Assembly: GCF_900107685.1 (NCBI RefSeq)
Contig: NZ_FNRQ01000003.1
Span: 310,001-374,000, forward strand
DNA from: Paraburkholderia sartisoli
GTDB lineage: Bacteria; Pseudomonadota; Gammaproteobacteria; Burkholderiales; Burkholderiaceae
DNA length: 64,000 bases
Reading direction: 5' to 3'
Shown: in pieces, positions 16,573 through 25,868 of the stretch
Numbering within the stretch: position 1 is the first letter of the stretch
How the letters are laid out: each line of letters opens with the position of its first letter
Program-made: the position numbers and the translations under genes
The notes under the pieces: generated by a model
Databases searched by the model: none
What the model saw: the letters and a program-made list of their open reading frames with translations, nothing else
What the model was told of the DNA's origin: nothing

Positions 16573-16607
16573 AAACCCCGTAAGATTAAAGTTTTACGGG
16601 GTTTTTT
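16573..16607 (+). terminator. Intrinsic terminator of the second tRNA-Leu gene
   Basis: Stem AAACCCCGTAA / TTACGGGGTTT with a ten-base loop and a T run, 34 bases after the tRNA. Confidence 0.9.
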
Positions 16608-16981
16608 GTTTTCCGCAATTCCCTTTCGCTCTATCGACGTCGACTTTTTTGCATCTATCCGATTCGAGGGGCAAATCTTCCCCAGACCGGATCGTCGTCG
16701 TTCATAAACTTCCATCGTTCAAAAAACATGAACACGCGGTTCATGCGAACGACGAACGCCGGATGTTCAATTATTTTTTCCTGTTCATACTCTATGAACA
16801 TCGATTCAGCCTGAACGAATCCCGTGCTCCCACGCCACGTCGCGCCCTGGCGAAGCACACACCCACGCACCGCAAACAGAAATCCGCCGCACAGGCCCGA
16901 CGCATTTGCGTCCATCGCGAAGGAACACCGTTCCCGTGACGGGCGGGCGTTGTGCAGGCTGCATTAACGTCTATAAGACTT
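16608..16981. other. Spacer with no recognised gene
   Basis: About 370 bases between the second tRNA terminator and the end of the TRIC-type gene. Short open frames on both strands have no recognisable product, no convincing ribosome binding site and weak codon bias. It contains an AT-rich patch near 16730-16800. Confidence 0.6.
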
Positions 16982-17629
16982 TTACTCAGACACGCTCTGT
17001 CCGCGCCGCGCTTTCGGCCCTCGATACACAGGCAAGCGCCATCCGTAGTGGAGCGCGAGAAGACGAACCCCGACGCAGGCGATCGTTGCACACCAGGGCG
17101 TCCACGCGGACACCGCGCCCATCTTCGCGGAGGCAACGAAAACGATCGCGCCAAGCAACGCTGCGGACGCATAGATTTCCCGCGCCAGAATTGCCGGCAC
17201 GCGGGACAGCAGCATGTCCCGAATGACGCCGCCACCCACCGCGGTGACCATGCCCATCAGGATCGCCAGCTCGGCACTGTGCCCATACGTTAACGACTTC
17301 TGCGCGCCCGACACGGCGAACAGCCCCAGTCCCACGGCATCGAAGAACAGAACGGGGAATCGCAGCCGCCTGACTTTCGCGTAAGCCGCGATGGTGACCA
17401 TCGAAGCCAGTATCGATGTCGCGAGATACCGCCAATCGGAGAGCGCGACCGGCGGTGTCGCGCCGATACAAACGTCGCGCACGATGCCGCCACCGCACGC
17501 GACCATGAACGCCACCGAAAAAATCCCGAACAGGTCGAGTCTTCGCTGTCTTGCGGCCACCGCGCCGCTGATGGCGAATGCGAACGTGCCGACCAGGTCG
17601 AGCACTTCATAGACGATATGCAGGTTCAC
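16982..17629 (-). CDS. TRIC-type trimeric cation channel family protein (UPF0126/YadS-YicG)
   Basis: 215-aa inner-membrane protein with about seven predicted helices made of two repeats; each repeat has the glycine-rich GGGxxRD motif (CGGGIVRD and VGGGVIRD). This is the prokaryotic TRIC family, small cation channels; some members were earlier proposed to affect glycine transport. The start is GTG at 17629 and overlaps the stop of the M20 hydrolase gene (GTGA), so it is translationally coupled to that gene. The functional link between the two is not known. Confidence 0.9.
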   Translation of the reverse strand: MNLHIVYEVLDLVGTFAFAISGAVAARQRRLDLFGIFSVAFMVACGGGIVRDVCIGATPPVALSDWRYLATSILASMVTIAAYAKVRRLRFPVLFFDAVGLGLFAVSGAQKSLTYGHSAELAILMGMVTAVGGGVIRDMLLSRVPAILAREIYASAALLGAIVFVASAKMGAVSAWTPWCATIACVGVRLLALHYGWRLPVYRGPKARRGQSVSE

Positions 17630-18894
17630 GCTTTCTCATCTTGCTGGTCGAGCCACACCGCGGCCGCGCAGATCATGGCTTCGAGCCCGGTTCTCAGCGT
17701 GGGATCGAGTGTGGGTGCGTACATCGGCGAATGATTGCCTGGAATCTGGTTGAGCTTCTTCTCTGCTTTGGCTTGCGCGTAGACCCGCGCGTCGGTGCCA
17801 CCAATGATCCAGAAAACGTATGGCACGCCCCAGGTCCGTCCGAACACGCTGAAGTCTTCGCTGGCGGCAGCCGGTTGCGTCTCGAAAGCGCGCTCGCCGA
17901 ACCATTGCTTAAAGGCGTCGCTGATACGGCTCGATGCCTGCTCATCGTTGACGGTCAGGGGATAGCTGCTTAACGTCGTGAACTCCGGATCGCGCGGCGC
18001 ACCGGATGCAGCGCATTCCGCGCAGCAGATTCTACGGATGGCGCCCAGCATGTATTCGCGCACGTCTTCATCGTAGGTGCGCACGTTGAGCTTTAGCGTG
18101 GCGTCGTCAGGGATAATGTTTTCTTTTGTCCCCGCCTGCAACGCGCCGACCGTCAGCACCGCGCTGTCGAGCGGCGCAATTTCGCGTGACACGATGGTCT
18201 GCAGCCGCATGGTCGTCGACGCGGCCATGATGACGGGATCAATCGACGTTTGCGGCTGCGATCCATGCGCGCCGCGCCCGAACAGCTTGACCTTGAGGCT
18301 GTCGCCCGCCGAGAGGATCGTGCCGCTACGGTAGCCGACCGTACCTGCCGCCCCCACCATGACGTGCTGCCCGAGGATGATGTCCGGCTTCGGAAAACGC
18401 GTTGCCATACCGTCGTCCATCATGCTGCGTGCGCCCCGCCCCACCTCTTCGCCCGGCTGGAAGACCACCAGCACCGTGCCCTTCCATGCGTCGCGATGTT
18501 TCGCCAGCAGTTGCGCCGCGCCGAGCAGCCACGTCACGTGGAGGTCATGTCCGCACGCATGCGCCACGCCGACCTCGATGCCGTCCTCGTCCTTCGCCTT
18601 GACCTGGCTCGCGTAAGGAAGGCCCGTTGCCTCCGTGACGGGCAGCGCGTCCATGTCGGCACGAAGCATCACCGTCGCACCGTCGCCATTGCGCAGCACG
18701 CCGACCACGCCGGTCTTTCCGACGTTCCGGCTTACCTCGTAGCCCAGCTTTTCGATGCGGTCGGCCACCATCGAAGCCGTGCGGAACTCGGCCATCGAAA
18801 GCTCCGGATGCGCGTGAATATCCTTATAGATCGCTTCGAGCGCCGGCAGCAGCGCGTCGATATCGGCGGCGGTGGCTTCAACGAGTGACGGCAT
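17626..18894 (-). CDS. M20 family amidohydrolase (hippurate hydrolase / N-acyl amino acid hydrolase type)
   Basis: 422-aa zinc/manganese-dependent hydrolase of subfamily M20D. Metal ligands are visible in HACGHD (Cys114, His116) and QPGEE (Glu149/150), preceded by RADMDALPV; the C-terminal ligand region is PGNHSPMY. No signal peptide. Relatives remove acyl groups from amino acids or auxin conjugates. It lies 37 bases after a MarR gene and overlaps the TRIC-type gene, giving a three-gene operon; the regulator may respond to the substrate. The precise substrate is unknown. Confidence 0.9.
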   Translation of the reverse strand: MPSLVEATAADIDALLPALEAIYKDIHAHPELSMAEFRTASMVADRIEKLGYEVSRNVGKTGVVGVLRNGDGATVMLRADMDALPVTEATGLPYASQVKAKDEDGIEVGVAHACGHDLHVTWLLGAAQLLAKHRDAWKGTVLVVFQPGEEVGRGARSMMDDGMATRFPKPDIILGQHVMVGAAGTVGYRSGTILSAGDSLKVKLFGRGAHGSQPQTSIDPVIMAASTTMRLQTIVSREIAPLDSAVLTVGALQAGTKENIIPDDATLKLNVRTYDEDVREYMLGAIRRICCAECAASGAPRDPEFTTLSSYPLTVNDEQASSRISDAFKQWFGERAFETQPAAASEDFSVFGRTWGVPYVFWIIGGTDARVYAQAKAEKKLNQIPGNHSPMYAPTLDPTLRTGLEAMICAAAVWLDQQDEKA

Positions 18895-18931
18895 GTTCAG
18901 CTCCTGTTCAATCGGTACGCACGTGTGCGGG

Positions 18932-19381
18932 TTAATCTTCTTCTTCGGCGGCCTGGCCCGCTGCGAGCAGGCTGGATGTCAGTTTCGTGAGAAGACGGTT
19001 CAGCGTTTCCCGCTCGTTCTCGCTCAACGCCGCAAGAAGTTTCGCCTCAAGTTTTCCGCCAAGCTTTCGGGATGCCTTCGCAACGCGAACACCCTCCGGC
19101 GTTGCGCGCAGCGAGATGCTCCGGCGATCCTTCGAATGGGTGACTCGCGCGATCAGTCCTCGCGTGCATAGTTGCCCAAGCACTTTAGACAGCAGCGTTT
19201 TTTCGATCAACGCCTGCTGCGAGACAGCTTTAGGGGTGATATCCGGTTTGGCACAGACCAGCCGCAACACGCGAAGAGCACGAACGTCCAGATCCCATTG
19301 ATCGCTATAGACCACGTTCGCCTTGTCGACGAGCAATGAGCTGGTCAGATCGAGCCTGAAGGTGAGGTAATCGGAGTGCAT
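18932..19381 (-). CDS. MarR-family transcriptional regulator
   Basis: 149-aa winged-helix regulator. The recognition region is SQQALIEKTLLSKVLGQLCTRG followed by the wing HSKDRRSISLRATPEG, standard for MarR proteins. ATG at 19381 is chosen since the frame upstream crosses the promoter and operator. It heads the operon with the M20 hydrolase and TRIC-type channel and is probably an autorepressor acting at the palindrome at 19433-19447. The ligand is unknown; acidic AAEEED ends the chain. Confidence 0.9.
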   Translation of the reverse strand: MHSDYLTFRLDLTSSLLVDKANVVYSDQWDLDVRALRVLRLVCAKPDITPKAVSQQALIEKTLLSKVLGQLCTRGLIARVTHSKDRRSISLRATPEGVRVAKASRKLGGKLEAKLLAALSENERETLNRLLTKLTSSLLAAGQAAEEED

Positions 19382-19418
19382 GAAACCGGGAGCAAGCTCG
19401 GCGGGAAAGGTGCGAGGA

Positions 19419-19447
19419 AGTATAGAACAATGGTTGAAAATTTCAAC
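19419..19447 (-). promoter_or_regulatory. Promoter with palindromic MarR operator
   Basis: The palindrome GTTGAAA-A-TTTCAAC (19433-19447) contains the -35 hexamer TTGAAA (19441-19446); the -10 is TATACT (19419-19424) with a 16-base spacer, all on the leftward strand. A dyad over the -35 about 50 bases before the MarR start is the expected autoregulatory site. Confidence 0.7.
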
Positions 19448-19860
19448 TATTACTGCGTCGGTCTGGAGGCACACCGCGAACGGCAGGCGACTACTTCGTT
19501 CCCGTAGCAGGCGCCCTCAGTGCAGCAACATCAAGGACCAGATCGCGCAGCCATTGCACGGCGGGGTCTATAGGGTTGCGCGAGTGCCAGGCGGGCGTGT
19601 AACGCGCCGGCCTGGCCGGCGACCGTATCCTTCCGCACAGTCGGCGAGCTTCTCTTTTTCTATACTTCGCGCAATCCGGGAAGTGTCGGCGCGCATCGCG
19701 CCGACAACGCATAGCGATGTGTCGCGTCCGACACCGCCAGAAAAACGTCCGCAAGCCGGCCATTGAGTTGCGCCTCGACGATCCAGACCACGTTTGCACT
19801 CACGGGTCGTCGGTGACAGCGGGCTGCGGGTTGCTCGAAGCAAACGAGGGGTAATCGACA
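19448..19860. other. Spacer with no recognised gene
   Basis: About 410 bases between the divergent MarR promoter and the GT-C gene. It should hold the rightward promoter of the latter; a GC-rich inverted repeat region lies near 19590-19625. No coding sequence with a credible product was found. Confidence 0.5.
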
Positions 19861-21420
19861 ATGAAGCTGCGCTATCAAAGAGCACTGCTCCTGATTCTGG
19901 TGCTCGCGGTATTTGTCTGGCTTGCGCGCTATTTCATGCCGTTTCCGGCCAATTTCGAAGACAGTTTCATCATGTATCGCTATGCCCAGAACGGAGCGGA
20001 CGGATTCCCGTACGAATGGAATCGCGCGGCCGGGACCGTCCAGGGCATGACCGGCGTAGCCTGGGTGACGCTCGTCACGCTCGTGATGCGAATCACCAGA
20101 CTCGACGTCATCAGCGCCAACAGCTACGGGTGCCTGGTTTTCTCCATCCTGACGCTGCTCGCGATTTACGCGACCGCGGTGCGCCATTTCAGCGCCCGTA
20201 ATGGATGGCTTGCCGTGTGCCCGCTGGTCGCGATCGTCTCCAGTCCCTTTTTCATCAGGGCGGCAAGCAACGGGCTCGAAACATCGATCACCGTTTTCTT
20301 CGTTGCGCTATCGATCTATCTGCTCGGTTTTTTGCGAACCACCGGCACGCACCCGATATGGGCCGGCATATTTTCGGGGCTCACTGTTCTCGTTCGACCC
20401 GACCTCCCGATCTTTCCGGCTTCGCTCTTCTTTTTCGGGCTGGCGCTTGCCGATGCAACCATGAAGGAACGGGTAAAAGGCTGTATCACCCTCGCCGTTT
20501 CCGCGTTTCTCGCGGCACTGGGCGCCCTCTTTATCGCCTATGTCCTGACGGGGACGGCGCTTCCGCTTGCAGCCAGCCTGAAGTTCGCCATGACCGATCT
20601 GCTCCTCGGCCGGCTGCCGGGAAATCAATACCGCTTTATCCTCGGCTTCCAGCTGGCATTTCTGAGCCACCTTCTTCCGCTGGTGATCCTGGCACTCATC
20701 TCGACGGCCCTTCTCGAGCGCGCGAATTCGAAGCCGTACCTGCCGGTCTATCTTGCTTGCGCCGTCTATTTCGCATACCTGTTCACGGTCCTGCCTATCG
20801 TGGACGTCGCGTATCGTTTCCAGTTGCCCGTGCTCATCGGACTCTCGTTTGCGATGGTGCATTTCTTCGATTTCATCGTTAAATCGCCGATGCAACGAAA
20901 ACACGGCACCGCGCTGATTCTGGCGATAACGGCACTGCTCGCAGTCGGCAACGTCAGCCACCTGTTTGCCGACAGGAAAGAATCTGAATTTCTGCTTGTC
21001 GATCACACCCCGTATGAAAAAATCGGTCGGGAACTTCGCGATATTCCCGGTGTTTCGATTGCCTCCTCCGAGGCCGGAAAACTGGCTTTTTATTCACAGA
21101 AGAAATTCTTTGACACCGTTGGCCTGAACGACCTGTTCGTCGCGCGCAATAAAAAGCGCGACAATTATCCTGAACTTTTATCGAATTACCTCAGGAGCGA
21201 TTTTGGCATTCCGGATATATACGTCCGCCCTTTTCACGCCGAAATCGACAGCTATGCGTTTCTGGAAATAGTCCCGGACTTCGACAGGCTGTACGAGTGC
21301 AATAAAGGCAGCAATGCGGAACGACTTAATCTGGTCGTCTGCGTCTACCGGTTTGGACCCCACGTTCACGACGTCTTCGCGAGCATCCAGCGCACGGGGC
21401 TGGGCATCGAATTCCCCTGA
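19861..21420 (+). CDS. GT-C-like integral membrane glycosyltransferase
   Basis: 519-aa protein with about ten membrane helices and a soluble C-terminal part of about 150 aa. The first outer loop has EDSFIMYRYAQN followed by GTVQGMTGVAW, which matches the (D/E)D-x-YRYAxN...GE-xxVEGyTN pattern of AftB-like and related GT-C enzymes that use polyprenyl-phosphate sugars; SNGLETS follows in the next loop. It would act at the periplasmic face of the inner membrane. The acceptor is unknown. It is followed by a PAP2 phosphatase, which could recycle the lipid carrier (inference). Codon use is somewhat more AT-rich than in neighbouring housekeeping genes, suggesting acquisition. Confidence 0.8.
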   Translation: MKLRYQRALLLILVLAVFVWLARYFMPFPANFEDSFIMYRYAQNGADGFPYEWNRAAGTVQGMTGVAWVTLVTLVMRITRLDVISANSYGCLVFSILTLLAIYATAVRHFSARNGWLAVCPLVAIVSSPFFIRAASNGLETSITVFFVALSIYLLGFLRTTGTHPIWAGIFSGLTVLVRPDLPIFPASLFFFGLALADATMKERVKGCITLAVSAFLAALGALFIAYVLTGTALPLAASLKFAMTDLLLGRLPGNQYRFILGFQLAFLSHLLPLVILALISTALLERANSKPYLPVYLACAVYFAYLFTVLPIVDVAYRFQLPVLIGLSFAMVHFFDFIVKSPMQRKHGTALILAITALLAVGNVSHLFADRKESEFLLVDHTPYEKIGRELRDIPGVSIASSEAGKLAFYSQKKFFDTVGLNDLFVARNKKRDNYPELLSNYLRSDFGIPDIYVRPFHAEIDSYAFLEIVPDFDRLYECNKGSNAERLNLVVCVYRFGPHVHDVFASIQRTGLGIEFP

Positions 21421-21671
21421 CTGACTCGCCAGCGTACCTTCCGCAAACACGGACGCCTCCCGATTCCTGTCGGTTCAGGCGTCCGGCTCAGTGCCGGACA
21501 GGCCTGCGTGTCCCGTATTACCGCAAAACCCGGTGATCTGAAAAAGCGGTCATTCCGTTCACGCGGCCGTTTCCTTCCGCACATTTCCCTTTGAAATAAA
21601 TTCCTATACTCCACTCACGGGCCGGCATCCGAAACCGCCAATTACAATAATCATTCATTTTAATAACAAAA

Positions 21672-22364
21672 ATGAACAAATTCGATCTTGATATTTTGCG
21701 ATTTGCAAACCATTTCGCTTTTCGCTCGACGAGTTTTGACCATATTGTCATTGCAATATCGGGACTCTATCTGACACGGCTGGTTCTGGTTGCAATGCTG
21801 TGGTGGATCTGGTTTCGCGGCGGGCCTTCCGCGCGGCGCGATCGCGAGATTGTCGTCGCGACGATCGTGGCGACCTTCAGCGCGCTCGTTTGCGGGCGGC
21901 TGCTCGCGCACTGGCTGCCATTCAGGCTGCGCCCCTACGCCAATCCCGAACTGGGAATGGTCTTCCCGCAAGACGAATCAACCACGCATTTTCTGCGTTT
22001 CTGGAGTGCGTTTCCGAGCGATCACGCGATGATGTGGTGCGCGCTCGCCGCCGGCGTTTTTCTCGCGTCCCGGCGCCTCGGCGTCATCGCGCTTCTTTAT
22101 TCGCTCGTCTTCATCTGCCTGCCCAGAGTCTATCTTGGCCTGCATCATCCCACGGACATACTGGCCGGCGCGGTGCTGGGCATGGCGATCTGCCTGATCC
22201 TGAATCGCGAGACGCTCAGGCAACGCATCGCGACACCCATACTCGGCTGGTCGCTCAGCCACGAAGGCCTGTTTCAGATGGGGATTTTCGTGCTCGGTTT
22301 CGAGCTTGCCAGTCAGTTCGACGAGATCCGGACGTTGAGCGAGCCGTTCCTCAAACATCTTTGA
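21672..22364 (+). CDS. PAP2-superfamily phosphatase, membrane-bound
   Basis: 230-aa integral membrane phosphatase. The three PAP2 motifs are visible: FRLRPY (KxxxxxxRP-like), SAFPSDHAM (PSGH-like, with Asp for Gly) and RVYLGLHHPTDILAG (SRxxxxxHxxxD-like). Relatives remove phosphate from undecaprenyl pyrophosphate or phosphatidic acid. It follows the GT-C gene by 250 bases. The upstream 70 bases are strongly AT-rich, and the first codons too, so it may be an acquired gene. The rest of the C terminus has a further membrane segment, QMGIFVLGFELAS. Confidence 0.88.
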   Translation: MNKFDLDILRFANHFAFRSTSFDHIVIAISGLYLTRLVLVAMLWWIWFRGGPSARRDREIVVATIVATFSALVCGRLLAHWLPFRLRPYANPELGMVFPQDESTTHFLRFWSAFPSDHAMMWCALAAGVFLASRRLGVIALLYSLVFICLPRVYLGLHHPTDILAGAVLGMAICLILNRETLRQRIATPILGWSLSHEGLFQMGIFVLGFELASQFDEIRTLSEPFLKHL

Positions 22365-22525
22365 GCCGTCGAGCGCCGGCGCTTTGCGATGGATGCGATG
22401 GATGCGATCGCATGCGACCGATGCCAGCCGGGTCAAGTCGCATCCTCGCACAGCGTGGCGCGCTGCATTGACCGCACCGCGCCGCCCGCGAACATCCCGA
22501 ACACCACTACGTCCAGGAAACCCGC

Positions 22526-23644
22526 TTAATCAGCGTCGCCGTAACTGCGTTTCGATCCAGGCATTCTCGCCCACGCAAGGCTCACCGTCGTCGCCGAATA
22601 CGTGAGGAACCGTCTGTACTGCCTTGCGAGAACGGGCTCCAGGTAAAGCGCGATCCCGCCCGCCAGCAGCACCATCCCGATCATGACAAATGGGCGCGAG
22701 TCGATGCCATGCCCAAGCTTCGCGTCCACAAAACCGACGATGAGGTATCCCATGTTCTGATGGATCAGATAAAGCGGATAACTGGTGCTGCCCAACGCGG
22801 CGAAAATTCGCGCTGCCTGGGGACTCGTCGTCCCTCGCAGAAAGCCGATGAACGCCACGATTCCCACGGCGAGGATCGCGCCACCCGTGAAAGCGCTCAC
22901 GTGCGTGTCACCGACGAGTTTTGCGATCCGGTTGGCATCCTCGTAACAACGGAAGGCTCCCGCACACACGGCAATCGACAACGCGCCCACGGTCGCGATA
23001 CTGATTTTTTTCGCGACCATCAACTGATACAGCAACATGCCGATCGCGAAGAACGACAGATACCGTTCAACAGGGTACTGGGACATTGCAGTCCCAAACA
23101 CATCGTTGCCGAAGAGCTTCACCGATGCAATGCTGAGCACGTCACAGGAAGTCAGCAGCAATGCAATCCACAGGACACTCCTGCGGATATTCGCGACGCA
23201 CATCGTCACGAATACGACGGCATAAAAGATGATTTCCAGCCGGAGCGACCAGTAGGACCAGTCAGCGCCGTTAGTAAAGGCGAGCGGTACGATCAGGATC
23301 GACGCAACGTAGCTTAGCGGGGTTGGCCAGCGGCCAAGAAGCAGCCCGACGGCAAGCGAAAGCGTGGCGCAAACGAGCAGGCATGGTCCGAGCCGGGCCA
23401 CTCGCCCGATCAGAAAGCTGACCGGACTCCGGTTAACAGCGGATGCCGTAATGATGAAGCCGCTGATGATGAAGAATATCTCGACGGAAAACGAGAAAAA
23501 GCGGATGACAAAGCCGTGAACCGGTGTCGCGTCGATCGTGCCGACCGACGGCCCGAAGTAATAGTAGTGCCACGTCATGGTCAGGAACGCCAGGATGAAC
23601 CTGAGAATCTCAAGGTAATCGAACCGCTTGTGATCGGCGTTCAT
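22526..23644 (-). CDS. Acyltransferase 3 family membrane protein
   Basis: 372-aa inner-membrane O-acyltransferase with about ten helices. The typical N terminus FDYLEILRFILAFLTMTWHYY carries the family histidine (H in WHYY), followed by SVEIFFIISGFII and the R-x10-H type region ending in SYPLYLIHQNMGYL. Relatives add acetyl or succinyl groups to surface glycans. ATG at 23644 is preferred, with AGGAA ten bases upstream; the frame extends far further but without family similarity. It converges with the PAP2 gene and lies 119 bases downstream of the 558-aa membrane protein gene. Confidence 0.9.
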   Translation of the reverse strand: MNADHKRFDYLEILRFILAFLTMTWHYYYFGPSVGTIDATPVHGFVIRFFSFSVEIFFIISGFIITASAVNRSPVSFLIGRVARLGPCLLVCATLSLAVGLLLGRWPTPLSYVASILIVPLAFTNGADWSYWSLRLEIIFYAVVFVTMCVANIRRSVLWIALLLTSCDVLSIASVKLFGNDVFGTAMSQYPVERYLSFFAIGMLLYQLMVAKKISIATVGALSIAVCAGAFRCYEDANRIAKLVGDTHVSAFTGGAILAVGIVAFIGFLRGTTSPQAARIFAALGSTSYPLYLIHQNMGYLIVGFVDAKLGHGIDSRPFVMIGMVLLAGGIALYLEPVLARQYRRFLTYSATTVSLAWARMPGSKRSYGDAD

Positions 23645-23763
23645 GCTGGTCATTTCCTGTGCGGCGCCTCGTTGTACAACGGGATACGCCTGGCAAGATC
23701 CGCACGGTGCGCCGCATATGCACGACAAGGGCCTGCGCGCAGGAAGACGGACATGTCGCCACT

Positions 23764-25440
23764 CTAGGAGAAGAGACGACCGGCATCTGTGCGCCGACGT
23801 ACGAACCCGGATGCCGGCTGCCCTGCAAGCGCTGTCTGACGGCATCCGATACTCTCGAACAGCGACCAGTCGCCGGCCTCGGCGCGCAGCACGACCTGAC
23901 ATTCGTCGTTGTCGAACATGTGTTCGGGAAGCGGCCTCACGTGATGCACGAAGAAGTACCGGTAAACGCTGCCCTGCACCGCCTTCCAGTCGAAGCGTTC
24001 CGGCGACATCGAGAATTCAGGCCTCATCGCGGGCACATGACCGGGTTTGAACCGGACGATCTGCGGCAGCAGATACGCGAAACTGAAATCGACGAACCCC
24101 TGCTGCTCGGCTTCATACCATTGCGGATAGCCGTGCAGCGTGTACGGGTTGTGAACGATCGTGCTGGCTGGATCGTAGACGAGACTCAGCGCGCGTTGCC
24201 CGGGCTCGGTCACCTCAAGCAGGGTCTCGAACGACGCATTCGCTGCTGCAAAGCGCGCTTCACGCTCGGCGAGCACACCGAAAAACGACCAGCAGATCGC
24301 GATCAATGCGACCGGCGCGATTCGCATGAAGAAACGCGCATGGGGTGCCTGCGTGTTGCCGCGCTTCGCGCTTTCGTCGTGTACGTCGGGGCGGGCGAAC
24401 ATCAACGCGTACGCCGGCAGCAGATACAGCGCGAAGCGGTGATACATGTACTCGACATCGAGCGCGGCCGACGGCACCAGCACCCAGACGACGAGCATCG
24501 CCAGCATCGGCACGAAGGCGGCCGGGGTCTTCCGGTTCAGCCTCGCGCCCATGAGCCATGGCGCGGCCAGCATGAACATGCCGGCGAGCAGAAAGTACCC
24601 GTCTTTCATCTGCACCGCGAACACGTACAGCAGAAAATTGAAGCTGCGGTGCCAGCCCCACGACGTGTTCGTCCAGTCCCATACCAGGTTGGGGCCCGTG
24701 TGCGGCTCGCCGGTCCACGTCACGAGGTGGTGCTGCTTCACGTACAACATATAGACGAGAGCCAGCGCGCCGAGCAGCGCATACGGCACTGACGCGAGCA
24801 GGATGCGCCGCATCCCCCTGAGCATGACCGGCACCAGCGCGCCGCCCGTCGCGCAGGCGAACGCGAATACAAGCCCGTGCGAGAAAAACGCCAGCACGCC
24901 CATGCCGACGACGGCCGCGCCCCGTGCATGCGTGGGCGCATTGGCGAAGCGGCTCGCCACGACCAGAAAGAACAGGCCGACAGGCGCCGCCATCAGGAAC
25001 GTGAAGAAGCCGAACTGGAAGGCGAAGCCAAAGAAGCCGGGCACACACAGCCAGTCCAGACGCGGATCGGCATTGAAGCGCCTGCGCAGGCACACGCAGC
25101 CCAGCATGAACGCGTAGAACGCGAGCGTCAGCGAAAGCTTCATCGCGACCAGCACGGGCATGAAGAACGACAGCGCCACTGCAATCGCGTAGCCGAGCAG
25201 ATAGGGCGTGAAGTAATTGATGTAGACGAGATTCGTCCACGGCGACGTGCCGTCGAGCAGATCGCGCAGCGTCGCCACCTGGCCCGCGTGTTGCGCGAGG
25301 TCGCCCATCGGCGGCCGCGGCGCTACCCAGAACAATGCGCCGGCGAGGACCACGGTGCCGAGAAACAGGATCTGCTGCAGGCTCAACCCGATATCACGGG
25401 ATGCAACGACGTTACCGCTCGCGGCAAAAATACTGCTCAT
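23764..25440 (-). CDS. Uncharacterised polytopic membrane protein, GT-C-like
   Basis: 558-aa protein with about eleven predicted membrane helices in the first 400 residues and a soluble C-terminal domain of about 150 aa. The first outer loop has PMGDLAQHAGQV, an acidic-plus-histidine segment reminiscent of GT-C enzymes, and the whole layout resembles the 519-aa protein at 19861, yet I do not recognise a named family. It is upstream of the acyltransferase gene on the same strand, so both may act on one envelope glycan or lipid. Function is unassigned. Confidence 0.75.
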   Translation of the reverse strand: MSSIFAASGNVVASRDIGLSLQQILFLGTVVLAGALFWVAPRPPMGDLAQHAGQVATLRDLLDGTSPWTNLVYINYFTPYLLGYAIAVALSFFMPVLVAMKLSLTLAFYAFMLGCVCLRRRFNADPRLDWLCVPGFFGFAFQFGFFTFLMAAPVGLFFLVVASRFANAPTHARGAAVVGMGVLAFFSHGLVFAFACATGGALVPVMLRGMRRILLASVPYALLGALALVYMLYVKQHHLVTWTGEPHTGPNLVWDWTNTSWGWHRSFNFLLYVFAVQMKDGYFLLAGMFMLAAPWLMGARLNRKTPAAFVPMLAMLVVWVLVPSAALDVEYMYHRFALYLLPAYALMFARPDVHDESAKRGNTQAPHARFFMRIAPVALIAICWSFFGVLAEREARFAAANASFETLLEVTEPGQRALSLVYDPASTIVHNPYTLHGYPQWYEAEQQGFVDFSFAYLLPQIVRFKPGHVPAMRPEFSMSPERFDWKAVQGSVYRYFFVHHVRPLPEHMFDNDECQVVLRAEAGDWSLFESIGCRQTALAGQPASGFVRRRTDAGRLFS

Positions 25441-25868
25441 GAATATCCCCCCTGCATTCGCGCGCGCCTGGGAATCCGTCGTGGTCCCGCAACGCGCAGA
25501 CGATATGTCATGAAATCGTAAGCGGCGCGTATTCCCCCGTATGTTTGCTGGCGAACAAGACGGCGCGCCCGGCCGGCGGCCAGGAAGACCGCGCGCCGCC
25601 CGGAAATACGCTGCCAGTTACATTACAAATCACATAAATAAATATATCTAAATCAATACAAATATTTCATATTGCCGACAATAAATCATTCCGGTTTGTA
25701 TTGAATACGAATTTACCTGGGGATTGCCATGAAAAGGAGAGTCCGAATCACGCATCCGTTTAACAGCCGGCGTACACTTTTGCGAAGCCCGCTCCCATGA
25801 GGCATGCGAGACACGCCGGAGACCGCGTCGCATGTATGCGGGGTACTGTGGAACAGGAGAACAACGAG
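25441..25868. other. AT-rich spacer without a recognised gene
   Basis: About 430 bases between divergent genes. The segment 25610-25720 is strikingly AT-rich for this chromosome and has a small palindrome GTATT-G-AATAC at 25698-25708. It probably carries both promoters; a 23-codon frame starting at 25729 has no support as a gene. Confidence 0.6.

Noticed and set aside
22384..22406. Two or three direct copies of GCGATGGAT between the PAP2 and acyltransferase genes
   Set aside because: Too short and imperfect to be a meaningful repeat array; possibly chance.
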